From CAXCDZ01 sp963981525 (GTDB lineage Bacteria > Patescibacteriota > Microgenomatia > UBA1400 > UBA12108), in NCBI GenBank assembly GCA_963981525.1, contig CAXCDZ010000007.1, positions 1 through 23,006 of the forward strand: DNA of 23,006 nt, written 5' to 3'. The notes under the pieces were generated by a model. It was not told the DNA's origin, did no database searches, and was given only the letters and a program-made list of their open reading frames with translations. The position numbers were made by a program, and so were the translations under genes. This document shows positions 8,804-16,635 of this stretch, piece after piece (positions within the stretch are counted from its first letter, which is position 1; each line of letters begins with the position of its first letter).

Positions 8804-10003
8804 ATGCAGAGATACCGATTTAAGGCAAAATCTAGAGAAGGAGTGTTGCGCAAAGGAATAGTGGAGGCCCAGACTGTTGAGTCAGCAGTTGAGGTGTTGC
8901 GTGGACAGAAACTGGTGATTATTGATCTGCATGAGGCTAGTCAAGGAAAAGGTGGAATATTTGCGATGTCGGATAAGGTTAAGTTTGATGATATTGTGAA
9001 CTTTACCCGTCAACTCTCGACAATGATTTCGGCAGGACTGCCCCTAACTGATGCCCTCTCGATTTTGCAGGTCCAGGTCCCACCGGCGCTTGCCAAAAGA
9101 GTGATGGAGGTTTTGAGGGGGATCGAGGGTGGCTCTACTTTTGCGAGCGCGCTCAAGGATCATGAGGAGACTTTTTCCAAGGTATATGTGGCATTGGTTG
9201 AGGCAGGTGAGGCTGCGGGAGTACTGGATACGATCCTGGCACGACTCGCGGATAATCTGGAGAAGCAGAGGGAGTTTCGGGCAAAAACTAAGGGAGCGCT
9301 AATTTACCCGGTGATCGTGTTAATCGGGATGCTGGTGGTGGGAATGGTGATGATGGTGTTTGTGTTACCCAAACTCTCGGTGATGTATGAGGATTTTGAT
9401 GCAGAACTGCCGATGATTACGCAGATTCTGATTGGGACGAGTACTTTTATGGCCAAGACATGGTATCTAATGGTCCTACTCGGGTTTGGGGCGATGTACG
9501 GGATTCGTGCGTGGCGAAAAACTAATAGTGGTGCACTGCGCTATGATCAATTGATGCAGAAGGTGCCAATCTTTGGGAAGATCAAGGCCATGACTCTGAT
9601 GGCTGAGTTTTCGCGCACTCTGTCACTCTTGGCGAGTGCTGGGGTGAGTTTGGTAGAGGCCCTCTCGATTGTGCAGGGAGTGGTGGATAGTGAGGTGACA
9701 AGGAGAGCTCTGATCAAAGTCGGGAAGGACGTGGAGCGTGGGAACTCGTTAGCTGAGTCAATCGCAAAGCATGAGTCATTCCCGATGATTGTGCCGCAGA
9801 TGATATCTGTTGGTGAGCAAACGGGGAAACTGGATGAAGTTCTTAGCCGTGTGGCAGGATACTTTGAGACAGAGAGTGAACACGCAACCAAAAACCTGAC
9901 AACTGCAATGGAGCCTATCATTATGGTGGTGCTCGGGCTAGGAGTCGGGTTTATGATTGTGGCGATTATCGTGCCTATATACAACTTGACAAGTACGTTC
10001 TAA
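8804..10003 (+). CDS. pilC: Type IV pilus inner-membrane platform protein PilC
   Basis: Polytopic platform protein on which PilB and PilT act to insert or remove pilins. It has 399 residues with two GspF/T2SSF repeats: one from about 60 (VNFTRQLSTMISAGLPL) and a second near 265 (AEFSRTLSLLASAGVSL). Hydrophobic membrane segments are at about 166-189, 218-236 and 373-396, the usual three. The start is 4 nt after the pilT stop, with GGAAGG as a ribosome-binding site 8 nt upstream. Confidence 0.95.
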   Translation: MQRYRFKAKSREGVLRKGIVEAQTVESAVEVLRGQKLVIIDLHEASQGKGGIFAMSDKVKFDDIVNFTRQLSTMISAGLPLTDALSILQVQVPPALAKRVMEVLRGIEGGSTFASALKDHEETFSKVYVALVEAGEAAGVLDTILARLADNLEKQREFRAKTKGALIYPVIVLIGMLVVGMVMMVFVLPKLSVMYEDFDAELPMITQILIGTSTFMAKTWYLMVLLGFGAMYGIRAWRKTNSGALRYDQLMQKVPIFGKIKAMTLMAEFSRTLSLLASAGVSLVEALSIVQGVVDSEVTRRALIKVGKDVERGNSLAESIAKHESFPMIVPQMISVGEQTGKLDEVLSRVAGYFETESEHATKNLTTAMEPIIMVVLGLGVGFMIVAIIVPIYNLTSTF

Positions 10004-10014
10004 TGCTCTTGAAT
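9986..10014 (+). promoter_or_regulatory. Possible promoter for the pilin gene
   Basis: TTGACA (9986-9991, consensus -35) is followed after 17 nt by TTGAAT (10009-10014, 4 of 6 to the -10). Transcription would begin near 10021, leaving a 24-nt leader with an AGGAGG Shine-Dalgarno. This would let the pilin be made in excess over PilBTC. The -10 match is modest. Confidence 0.35.
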
Positions 10015-10044
10015 GAATATAGAGATATTAAGTAGGAGGAAATA

Positions 10045-10686
10045 ATGAAAACTAGAACAAACAAACTCGGATTTACGATGATTGAGCTGTTGGTCGTGAT
10101 CGCTGTGATCGGAATCTTGGCAGTTGCGCTCCTTGCGACTCTTAATCCTCTTGAACAGATCAGAAAAGGACGAGATACAAGATCTAGGTCTGATGTTTCT
10201 CAGATGATAAGTGCAATAGAACGTTACAATGCTTCACTCGGATATTTTCCATGGCAGACTGCAGAGGGGGAAGATATTAATCCTAGTGCGGCTGATATTC
10301 CTTGGTTACCGATTAATGCCAGTGCTGCACTGGGTAGCGCATGTACGTTGACAACTTGTACGGTAGAAGCTGCTTTGGATCAATTGACTTCTACGAGTGA
10401 AGTGAAAACTAGTTTTGTTGATAGAATTACTGATGCATCTTACGCAGATGTTTATATTTATTATAATGATGCGGGAGCTGCTGGGTCAGTGTATTCTTGT
10501 TTTGCTCCGGAGTCTAACACATTCCAGCGTGAGGCTTTTGATAGATGTAAAGCAAATAGTTGGGGAACTGATTTTCCCATTACCACAGTTGTTTATGTGG
10601 CAGGTGGTCCATGTCCAGATGGAGAGTTGGGATATACGGGTGATTTTGATGCAGCTACCGCAGATGAGATGATCTGTTTGCCATAA
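10045..10686 (+). CDS. Type IV pilin / major pseudopilin candidate
   Basis: Structural subunit precursor. The short positive leader MKTRTNKLG is followed by FTMIELLVVIAVIGILAVAL, so PilD should cut after Gly9, methylate Phe, and leave Glu5 of the mature chain, which guides assembly. The 213-residue product has a globular C-terminal part with several cysteines, including CTLTTC, SCFAPES, RCKANS, GGPCPDG and a Cys near the C-terminus, that could form disulfides outside the cell. A strong AGGAGG Shine-Dalgarno precedes the ATG. Its place between pilC and pilD suggests it is the main pilin, but abundance cannot be read from sequence. Confidence 0.9.
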   Translation: MKTRTNKLGFTMIELLVVIAVIGILAVALLATLNPLEQIRKGRDTRSRSDVSQMISAIERYNASLGYFPWQTAEGEDINPSAADIPWLPINASAALGSACTLTTCTVEAALDQLTSTSEVKTSFVDRITDASYADVYIYYNDAGAAGSVYSCFAPESNTFQREAFDRCKANSWGTDFPITTVVYVAGGPCPDGELGYTGDFDAATADEMICLP

Positions 10687-10692
10687 TTAGAT

Positions 10693-10736
10693 CAGTAAAT
10701 GCAGTATCGCAGTAGATTCAGTAAATTCAGTGAGGG
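10693..10736 (+). repeat. Five-copy 8-9 bp CAGT repeat between pilin and pilD
   Basis: CAGT begins at 10693, 10702, 10710, 10719 and 10728, with spacings of 9, 8, 9 and 9 bp. The units resemble CAGTAAATT. The array fills almost the whole gap between the pilin stop and the pilD ribosome-binding site. It could be a chance low-complexity tract or a binding site array. Confidence 0.5.
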
Positions 10737-10742
10737 AGGAGT

Positions 10743-11516
10743 GTGTTGAGTATATTCTGGTATGTTCTAATTTTTTTCTTGGGGGCATCTGTGGGGAGCT
10801 TTCTTAATGTCTTGGTGACCCGAACAGTGCGAGGAGAGGGATGGGTCAAGGGTAGATCTAGATGCGATCATTGCAAAAAGACTCTAGCTAGCTATGACAT
10901 GATTCCGGTACTCTCATACTTACTGTACAGAGGAAAATCAAGATGCTGTCATAAGCCACTTAGTTATCAACATCTGGTAGTGGAGAGTCTGACTGGATTA
11001 CTGTTTGTGTGGTGGGCAGCGCTCTCCTCGGCATTTTTCTTGCTTGTGACCCAGCCTGGCCAGACTGCGCAGCCAGTGTTTTGGCTAATAACTGGGATCC
11101 TATTTTTGGCAATTGCCGTGAGTGATCAGTATTACGGGGTGATTCCCCTCCCCTTTGTCTGGATTGGGGTAATCCTGACTCTCGGGTACCGATTAATTCT
11201 GATTATGACTGGTACTTATATGCCAATGGATCTCGTGTGGTCAGTTGTGGCGGCAGGAGTGCTGTCTGGATTTTATCTGCTACTACGGGTGATTACGAGA
11301 GGAGCTGGAATGGGTGAGGGAGACGTCTGGCTGGCGATCTATCTGGGACTTGTGATGGGGTGGACGAGGATCCTGACTGGGACTATGGTGGCTTTTGTGG
11401 GAGGGTCGATTGTGGGAATAGTTCTAATTATGTTTAAGCTTAAGACTCGAAAAGAGACGATACCGTTTGGGCCGTTTATGGTGCTGGGTGCGATAGCTAG
11501 TTTGATCTGGGGGTGA
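10743..11516 (+). CDS. pilD: Prepilin peptidase / N-methyltransferase PilD
   Basis: Aspartic membrane protease (A24 family) that cleaves and methylates prepilins. The 257-residue product has the GASVGSFLNV N-terminal domain, a CDHC cysteine pair (C41, C44), and multiple membrane helices. The catalytic aspartates are Asp128 in SDQYYGVIP and Asp194 in GMGEGD. The second zinc pair, normally CxxC, appears as adjacent cysteines Cys68-Cys69. GGGAGGA is the ribosome-binding site; GTG at 10743 is only 2 nt from it, so the TTG at 10746, which gives MSIFWYVL, may be the true start. Its last 20 bp overlap the end of a minor pilin gene on the opposite strand. Confidence 0.93.
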   Translation: MLSIFWYVLIFFLGASVGSFLNVLVTRTVRGEGWVKGRSRCDHCKKTLASYDMIPVLSYLLYRGKSRCCHKPLSYQHLVVESLTGLLFVWWAALSSAFFLLVTQPGQTAQPVFWLITGILFLAIAVSDQYYGVIPLPFVWIGVILTLGYRLILIMTGTYMPMDLVWSVVAAGVLSGFYLLLRVITRGAGMGEGDVWLAIYLGLVMGWTRILTGTMVAFVGGSIVGIVLIMFKLKTRKETIPFGPFMVLGAIASLIWG

Positions 11517-12012
11517 TGGAGCTTCTGAAGTGAAGAGTGGGGCTTTCGCGTGACTCAGTGGATGCGGAGAGTGCGGCGTCGAAACTAAGTTGGATGAGAG
11601 TGGGATCTGAGTCAGATGGGAGGCAGTCTAGGGTGAAGTTCGTGATATTGGCAGTAGAGGGCGAGATATAGACTCCAGAGTTGGAGGAGATGCGGCCAAT
11701 TTCGTTATCTAGCTCGAGGTTGATAAGGGTCTCACCACCATCGGGACTAGTGAGAGTGAGCGAGTTCTGAGTGGAGTCGCAGAGAGTGATGTCTCTGGCG
11801 CCTCTAATGAGCTGTTTGAGCTGATTGACGGAGTAGTCCCCTACACTGCGCAGGTGCGTGGTGTTTTTGGTTCTGGTAGCAGTGACGGCGTTAATCAGGA
11901 CTGCCGAGGAAATACCGATGGCCAGAATCGAGACCAAGCCTACTACTACAACTAGTTCGATGAGGGTGTAGCCCTTCGGCGTGCTCAGGACAAGCCCATT
12001 TTTTATTGCCAT
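11497..12012 (-). CDS. Minor pilin, PilW/GspJ-like
   Basis: Precursor with leader MAIKNGLVLSTPKG followed by YTLIELVVVVGLVSILAIG, so PilD should cut at the Gly-Tyr bond. It gives 171 residues from the ATG at 12012. A longer frame reaches 12063 but would lie inside the upstream gene and extend the leader unusually. The chosen start overlaps the previous pilin gene by 10 nt, so coupled translation is likely. The assignment to PilW/GspJ rests on position, length and a longer leader, and is tentative. It is last of four minor pilin genes and overlaps the 3' end of pilD antisense. Confidence 0.8.
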   Translation of the reverse strand: MAIKNGLVLSTPKGYTLIELVVVVGLVSILAIGISSAVLINAVTATRTKNTTHLRSVGDYSVNQLKQLIRGARDITLCDSTQNSLTLTSPDGGETLINLELDNEIGRISSNSGVYISPSTANITNFTLDCLPSDSDPTLIQLSFDAALSASTESRESPTLHFRSSITPRSN

Positions 12013-12491
12013 TTTGTGAGTTTTATTTCTAGAATATTGGTGTGGGTAGTGTTGCCTTCCCAACTGGTTGTTATGATCCCTGTGATGTAGTCGGAAGCAA
12101 GATTAGATAGATCTAAGCTAATCTCACGAGAAAAAACTGAGTCAGTGATAGTGTCACCTGACGCGCACTCACCATAATCGAGTGCCTCGAAGTCTATCTC
12201 GGTAGTTGGGAGCGTGGAGTTGAGACAGTAGGTCGTGTCGTTGGCTAGTGAATCTTCGGATAGATAATATGCAAGAGTGTCAAAGCCCAGAATATTTCTC
12301 ATGTCGCGTAACCAGTCGTTAGCCTCGTATGAGTAGTTGGTGGCGTGATTGTTGTCACGTGAGAAGTCGCTAGTCTTTTGGGAGCGAGTTGCTAAGGAAA
12401 GAATCGAGACTAACCCAATCACGATCAGTGCGGAGGCGATAATAATCTCGAGAATGCTATCTCCTCGTCTTAATGTTCTGCGCAACTTCAT
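12003..12491 (-). CDS. Minor pilin, PilV/GspI-like
   Basis: Precursor of 162 residues with leader MKLRRTLRRG and the mature start DSILEIIIASALIVIGLVSI. The residue after the cut is Asp rather than Phe, while Glu5 is kept, as often seen in minor pilins. An AAGGGAT ribosome-binding site lies before the ATG. It overlaps the upstream pilin gene by 4 nt (ATGA) and the downstream one by 10 nt. The PilV/GspI label is from order and general look only. Confidence 0.78.
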   Translation of the reverse strand: MKLRRTLRRGDSILEIIIASALIVIGLVSILSLATRSQKTSDFSRDNNHATNYSYEANDWLRDMRNILGFDTLAYYLSEDSLANDTTYCLNSTLPTTEIDFEALDYGECASGDTITDSVFSREISLDLSNLASDYITGIITTSWEGNTTHTNILEIKLTKWQ

Positions 12492-12967
12492 TCTATGATC
12501 CCTTCGTACTCATATGTGCCTGATTTGTCGATAATGATCTGGTGAGTCTGGCTATTGGTGTCGAGATATTCGAGATCAAGAGTCGTGGCACCACCTAGAT
12601 CAACGCCACCAACAAGAGGTCGGTAAGAAAAACTCTGCGTGGCACTAAAGGCAATATTGTTAATGGTGTGGGTCGTAGTTGCTCCGTCGACGGTTTCGCA
12701 TAGTGGAGTAGTAGTGATGATATTTGAGTCAGCAGTGAAGGCCAGTTGGTATCCCTGGAAGGGACCAAGACAGTCTGATGGTCTGGTGCCAACGAGCGCA
12801 AGTTTGTGAGTGGAGTCGAGGATGGAGGTGATCTCTGTGGTAGCTGACTTGATTGCTTGTCTGCGTTGTGCACTGGAGTAGGCGTTAAAACCAAAAGTGG
12901 CAAGAGTGGTGGTGATCGTGATCGTGATCAGAAGCTCGATGAGGGTGAAACCCTGGGCAGATTTCAT
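12488..12967 (-). CDS. Minor pilin, FimT/GspH-like
   Basis: Precursor with leader MKSAQG and FTLIELLITITITTTLATFG, giving 159 residues from the ATG at 12967. The open frame extends to 13027, but that would bury the signal under 20 extra residues inside the upstream gene. The ATG is 2 nt after the upstream stop. The region RRQAIKSATTEITSILDSTH and a beta-rich tail fit the FimT/GspH type, which can sit at pilus tips and in some species bind DNA. That role is inference. Confidence 0.8.
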   Translation of the reverse strand: MKSAQGFTLIELLITITITTTLATFGFNAYSSAQRRQAIKSATTEITSILDSTHKLALVGTRPSDCLGPFQGYQLAFTADSNIITTTPLCETVDGATTTHTINNIAFSATQSFSYRPLVGGVDLGGATTLDLEYLDTNSQTHQIIIDKSGTYEYEGIIE

Positions 12968-12969
12968 GT

Positions 12970-13368
12970 TTATGGGTGCTGAGTTTGGTAGTTGCAGGTG
13001 ATCGTGCCACAACTGATGGCAGCGCAAGTATCAGGGATAGCTGGAGTGATTTCTAGGCCCGCACAGAGTGTGTAGGTGGTCGCAGTGTCTAGGGAGTATG
13101 CATATAGGTAAGTAGCTCCAGATGGGTCAGTGGGAAGGGAGTTGATGTAGTCAGGTGAGAGTAAGGCGGTATCAGCGGGATAGGTGCCGTTCTCGGAGCG
13201 GTAAGTCTCCAGACCTTGTCTGATTTGTTCAAGATCAGCTTGCCTCCTACTATCTCGAGTTTGTTTTTGAGCTGTGAGAAAGCTCGAGGTAAGAATAGAG
13301 ATGAGGATGCCGATAATCGAGATGACGACTAGTAGTTCGATAAGAGTAAACCCTAGTTTCTTGTTCAT
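12970..13368 (-). CDS. Type IV pilin-like protein, first gene of the minor pilin operon
   Basis: Precursor of 132 residues: leader MNKKLG, then FTLIELLVVISIIGILISIL with conserved Glu5. The segment QKQTRDSRRQADLEQIRQGLETYRSENGTYP closely follows the style of pseudopilins of the GspG/PilA type. Four cysteines sit in the last 30 residues. No Shine-Dalgarno. A GATACT hexamer ends 6 nt before the ATG, so leaderless translation is predicted. It is divergent from the PilX-like gene across a 58-nt gap. Confidence 0.85.
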   Translation of the reverse strand: MNKKLGFTLIELLVVISIIGILISILTSSFLTAQKQTRDSRRQADLEQIRQGLETYRSENGTYPADTALLSPDYINSLPTDPSGATYLYAYSLDTATTYTLCAGLEITPAIPDTCAAISCGTITCNYQTQHP

Positions 13369-13374
13369 AAGATT

Positions 13375-13420
13375 AGTATCTCAAGTTGCGGTTGACTAGT
13401 CAAGCCAGATTTGCTTAGAT
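13375..13420. promoter_or_regulatory. Palindromic divergent promoter for minor pilins and the PilX-pilMNO side
   Basis: TTGACTAGTCAA (13392-13403) is a perfect 12-bp palindrome that gives a TTGACT -35 on each strand. Plus: 17 nt to TTAGAT (13415-13420), then 6 nt to the ATG at 13427. Minus: 17 nt to GATACT (13375-13380), then 6 nt to the ATG at 13368. Spacing is ideal and symmetrical in both directions, and neither gene has a Shine-Dalgarno. Overlapping -35 boxes imply the two units compete for polymerase. Confidence 0.65.
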
Positions 13421-13426
13421 TGAGGT

Positions 13427-14200
13427 ATGAATAAATACCCTAAAGGTCAAGTTGGATTGTTACTTCTTGTAGTGTTGGGACTGGTGATCTCGGTTGTGCT
13501 CTCTATTGCAGCACGAAGCCTGTCTGATGTAGTCTTGTCTCGACAGGAAAAAGAGAATAATGCTGCTTTTGCAGTGGCTGAACAGGGAGTGGAGGCGGCG
13601 CTTCTTGCGATTACGGAGGAAAATGTGCCGGCGGGATCTGTGTCTATTTCGGATGTGGCGGGATTGGTTGGAGGAGAGTACGCGGTAACTGGAGTTGAGA
13701 GCTTTGATCTATATGTAAAAGCGGGTGACCAGGCAGAGATAGATCTAGCAGGATCTTCTGGAAGCGTGAGTGTGAGCTGGACAAAAGCCAATGATCCAAC
13801 GGAGGACGTGAGTTGCGTGGGTGAAGGTGATGGGAATGCGCCCGCAGCTCTTGAGATAATTGCGATTAAGTCTGATCTAAGTGTAGAGCGCGAGTATTAC
13901 AATGGGTCGGGATGTGTGATATCCAATGGGTTTGACGCTAGTAGTCCGCATGGAGGAGAGTTTTTGAGTATGGTTAATTATGTTGTGCCAGCAGGTGGAA
14001 CTAAGTTAAGGCTGAGACCGTTTTATTCTGGAGCTACTATTCAAGTTGAAGGATCTGGTCTCTCAACCCAGATGTATTTGGTGCAGTCTGAGGCAGAGGG
14101 AGGAGATTCTCAGAAAGAGATTGAGGTAAAGAGAACGCTAGATTCTGCGGGATCGGTATTTGATTATGCATTATTTTCGGGAGCAAGTATTGTTAAATAG
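13427..14200 (+). CDS. PilX-like pilus-associated membrane protein
   Basis: The 257-residue product begins MNKYPKGQVGLLLLVVLGLVISVVLSIAARS, a single N-terminal membrane segment after a short basic stretch, followed by SRQEKENNAAFAVAEQGVEAAL. This layout resembles the PilX N-terminal region of pilus-assembly proteins, in which the segment after the helix contains A/E-rich AEQGVEAAL. There is no clear class III cleavage site with Glu5. The rest is beta-like with few landmarks. It precedes pilM by 31 nt and probably leads the pilMNO run. Family assignment is moderate. Confidence 0.6.
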   Translation: MNKYPKGQVGLLLLVVLGLVISVVLSIAARSLSDVVLSRQEKENNAAFAVAEQGVEAALLAITEENVPAGSVSISDVAGLVGGEYAVTGVESFDLYVKAGDQAEIDLAGSSGSVSVSWTKANDPTEDVSCVGEGDGNAPAALEIIAIKSDLSVEREYYNGSGCVISNGFDASSPHGGEFLSMVNYVVPAGGTKLRLRPFYSGATIQVEGSGLSTQMYLVQSEAEGGDSQKEIEVKRTLDSAGSVFDYALFSGASIVK

Positions 14201-14231
14201 TAGTATAGTTAATTAAAGGAGTAATCTGCCC

Positions 14232-15257
14232 ATGAGTATGTATTTTGGATTGGATTTCGGTAACTCGAGTCTAAAAGCCGTGAGTGTGACGGGAGTGAAT
14301 ACGAATTCTTTTGTGCTATCTGGAGTTGGTTTGGTTCAGAACCCGGCAGGTTCGGTGGATTTTTTGGATGCAGAGGTTGTTAAGAAGCTAGCACCTGCTG
14401 TAAAAAATCTAATATCTCAATCCGGAATTCATGATAAGCGGGCAGTAATCTCGATCCCAGAGTCAAAGGTATATAGCAAGATTGTGAGCATGCCAACAAT
14501 GAGTGATGCGGAGCTTTCGTCTGCTGTAAAGTGGGAGGCGGAGCAGTTTGTTCCGGTCCCAGTCTCAGAAGTAGAGATTGATTATCAGGTTGTTAAAGAA
14601 GCTCGCGACTCCACTCAGGGGCAATCCCTGGTCTATCTGGTTGCGGCACCGAAAAAATTATTACAGGCGATGGTGGATTTTGTGATCTCGATTGGGATCG
14701 AGCCAATTGCAATCGAGAGTGAGATGGTGGCGGTGTCCAGGTCAATGATGCATGGAGTTGAGAGTAAGGGATCAACACTCCTTATGCATATTGGTGCCCT
14801 CTCGACCGTGATGGGGATAGTCGACTCCGAGAGTTTGAGCTTTTCTCATTATATGAATACGGGTGGAGTGGCAATGACGCGTGGAGTATCACAGTTACTT
14901 AGTTTGCCGATTGCACAGGCTGAGGAGTACAAACGCACCTATGGACTAGATTCTGGACAGCTGGAGGGTAAGGTGAGGGAGAGTTTGATGATTGTGATGG
15001 AGTCAATTGTGGGGGAGGTTCGCAAGGCGATTGAGTATCATGCAACGAGTAATAAGGGGCAGGTAAATAAGATTGTGTTTTCGGGAGGAGGTGCTTATTT
15101 ACCTGAGTTGAGCTCGTTTTTTGGTGAGAGATTCGAGGGAATTGAGATAATGATCGGCGACCCTTTTGCGTACGCTAAGATTGGACGTGATGTGCAGGTC
15201 CCACAGGAGAAATCAGCATATGCAGTGGCAGCAGGCCTGGCTCTAAGGATATTCTAG
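14232..15257 (+). CDS. pilM: Type IV pilus assembly protein PilM (actin-like)
   Basis: Cytoplasmic actin/FtsA-like ATP-binding protein that docks on the PilN N-terminus and links the PilN/O scaffold to the motors. It has 341 residues. Phosphate-1 motif GLDFGNSS (6-13) and the late FSGGGAYLP nucleotide motif are present. The phosphate-2 motif, usually DIG, reads MHIGALST (185-192), with His186 in place of the aspartate. AAAGGAG at 14215-14221 is the ribosome-binding site. It is followed by pilN after 2 nt. Confidence 0.92.
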   Translation: MSMYFGLDFGNSSLKAVSVTGVNTNSFVLSGVGLVQNPAGSVDFLDAEVVKKLAPAVKNLISQSGIHDKRAVISIPESKVYSKIVSMPTMSDAELSSAVKWEAEQFVPVPVSEVEIDYQVVKEARDSTQGQSLVYLVAAPKKLLQAMVDFVISIGIEPIAIESEMVAVSRSMMHGVESKGSTLLMHIGALSTVMGIVDSESLSFSHYMNTGGVAMTRGVSQLLSLPIAQAEEYKRTYGLDSGQLEGKVRESLMIVMESIVGEVRKAIEYHATSNKGQVNKIVFSGGGAYLPELSSFFGERFEGIEIMIGDPFAYAKIGRDVQVPQEKSAYAVAAGLALRIF

Positions 15258-15259
15258 AG

Positions 15260-15817
15260 ATGAAAAAACAAATCGGGATTAATCTACTCAAAAATAGGCG
15301 AGTTTTATCAGAGAAGGATTTTTTGCGTGAGAGGGAGATCTTGAAGTATGCAGTTACTGCTTTTGTGGCTACTTTGGTGGTCGTGATTGCTGTTGTTTCT
15401 TACCAATTAGTGTTAGCTCAGAAGCTAAAAAGAATTGAGAGCTCGATTACGAGTGTGACACGTCAGGTATCGGAGCATGTTGAGGCATCGGCTCAACAGA
15501 TTTATCTTAAGAGTAGGCTTAAGTTAATTGCGTCATTTTTGGATGCTCGATCAGTGGCGAGAGAGGCTATTCAGGAAATATTTTCGATCACGATTCCGGG
15601 AGTAGTGGTGAGTGGGGTGAGTTTTCTAAGTGATAATGAGATGAGTGTTCAGCTGAGTGCGAGTGATGTCTTGAGTTTGGAGGCGGCTTTGCAATACTTA
15701 GAAGAAGGTGGTGGAGTGTTTACTCAGGTAGTGAGCGAGGGTGTGGTGAGGACTGCAGTCGGTGGGTATCAATTGCAGGCACGGCTAATGATGCCGATAG
15801 AGGGGAGAGAAATCTAA
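15260..15817 (+). CDS. pilN: Type IV pilus assembly protein PilN
   Basis: Bitopic scaffold protein of 185 residues. The N-terminus KKQIGINLLKN matches the conserved INLLP-type peptide that binds PilM. One membrane segment covers about 29-50, then a short coiled region and a ferredoxin-like domain. The gene starts 2 nt after pilM and its stop overlaps the pilO start by one base (TAATG), a sign of coupling. Confidence 0.88.
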   Translation: MKKQIGINLLKNRRVLSEKDFLREREILKYAVTAFVATLVVVIAVVSYQLVLAQKLKRIESSITSVTRQVSEHVEASAQQIYLKSRLKLIASFLDARSVAREAIQEIFSITIPGVVVSGVSFLSDNEMSVQLSASDVLSLEAALQYLEEGGGVFTQVVSEGVVRTAVGGYQLQARLMMPIEGREI

Positions 15818-16635
15818 TGGCAAAGGATGGAGTAAAAGGCTGGGTTCTGAGACATGATAGTTTGGCAAAGGCTGTGGGATTTGGGGTGGCAATAGTTTTG
15901 TTACTCTTAATTGCGTTATTACCTAGTATTCAGAGTGTGGGAGAACTGCAGAGTAAGATCAAAGTCAGAGAGCGCGAGGAGGAAAAATTGACAAGTAAAA
16001 TGAGAGTTTTGAGTGGAATGGATAAGGATGCGCTTGCGGAGAGATTGGAAATCTTGGACTCTGCCCTGCCCCCTCGTAAGGATGTAGTGCTTTATTTGGC
16101 CACAGTGGATGGACTGTCGCGAGAGCTAGGTCTATCGTTTACGGGAATCTCGCTTGCGCCTGGGGACGTGACCGAGGCGAGCGCGAGCTCAAAGACTAGA
16201 AAACAAGATATCGTCAAGGGAGTGCATGTGCTTGAGACGGAGATCAAGATTAATGGAACGAGGGAGAAGATATATGAGTTTTTGCGAGTACTTGAGTTGA
16301 CTAGTCCTCTGATGCAGATAACGAAAGTTGAGGTTGCGTCTCTAGGACTGCAAGAGGATAGCTATGTACTTTCTTTGAGACTTGGAATGTTGTGGGCAAG
16401 CAAAGATATCACGACTTCGAGTGGAGTAGTGGAGTTATTTACAGATAAAGAAGAGCTGTATTTTCAGGATCTAGCAGATTTGCGACAATTCGAGAGCAGT
16501 AGTATCACTGAACAGTCTGAAGGTATTGAGGGAACTGGGAAGTATGACTTGTTTGCGCCTATACTTCTACAGTCAGGGAATCCTCTTCCGCAGGAATCTG
16601 AACCTCTGGAGTCTCAGGAGCTGGTTCAGGAGTAA
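15817..16635 (+). CDS. pilO: Type IV pilus assembly protein PilO
   Basis: Bitopic partner of PilN, 272 residues. A cytoplasmic N-terminus is followed by a membrane segment (about 20-40), a coiled coil (QSKIKVREREEEKLTSKMRVL) and a ferredoxin-like domain. The last ~45 residues are Ser/Glu/Pro/Gln-rich, and the final 26 codons are antisense to the tail of khpA. No PilP or PilQ gene follows, which fits a pilus without an outer membrane. Confidence 0.85.
   Translation: MAKDGVKGWVLRHDSLAKAVGFGVAIVLLLLIALLPSIQSVGELQSKIKVREREEEKLTSKMRVLSGMDKDALAERLEILDSALPPRKDVVLYLATVDGLSRELGLSFTGISLAPGDVTEASASSKTRKQDIVKGVHVLETEIKINGTREKIYEFLRVLELTSPLMQITKVEVASLGLQEDSYVLSLRLGMLWASKDITTSSGVVELFTDKEELYFQDLADLRQFESSSITEQSEGIEGTGKYDLFAPILLQSGNPLPQESEPLESQELVQE

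Noticed and set aside
13447..13791. Minus-strand open frame antisense to the PilX-like gene
   Set aside because: Its Ser/Thr/Pro-rich product has no motif and the opposite frame has a clear membrane helix and gene context.
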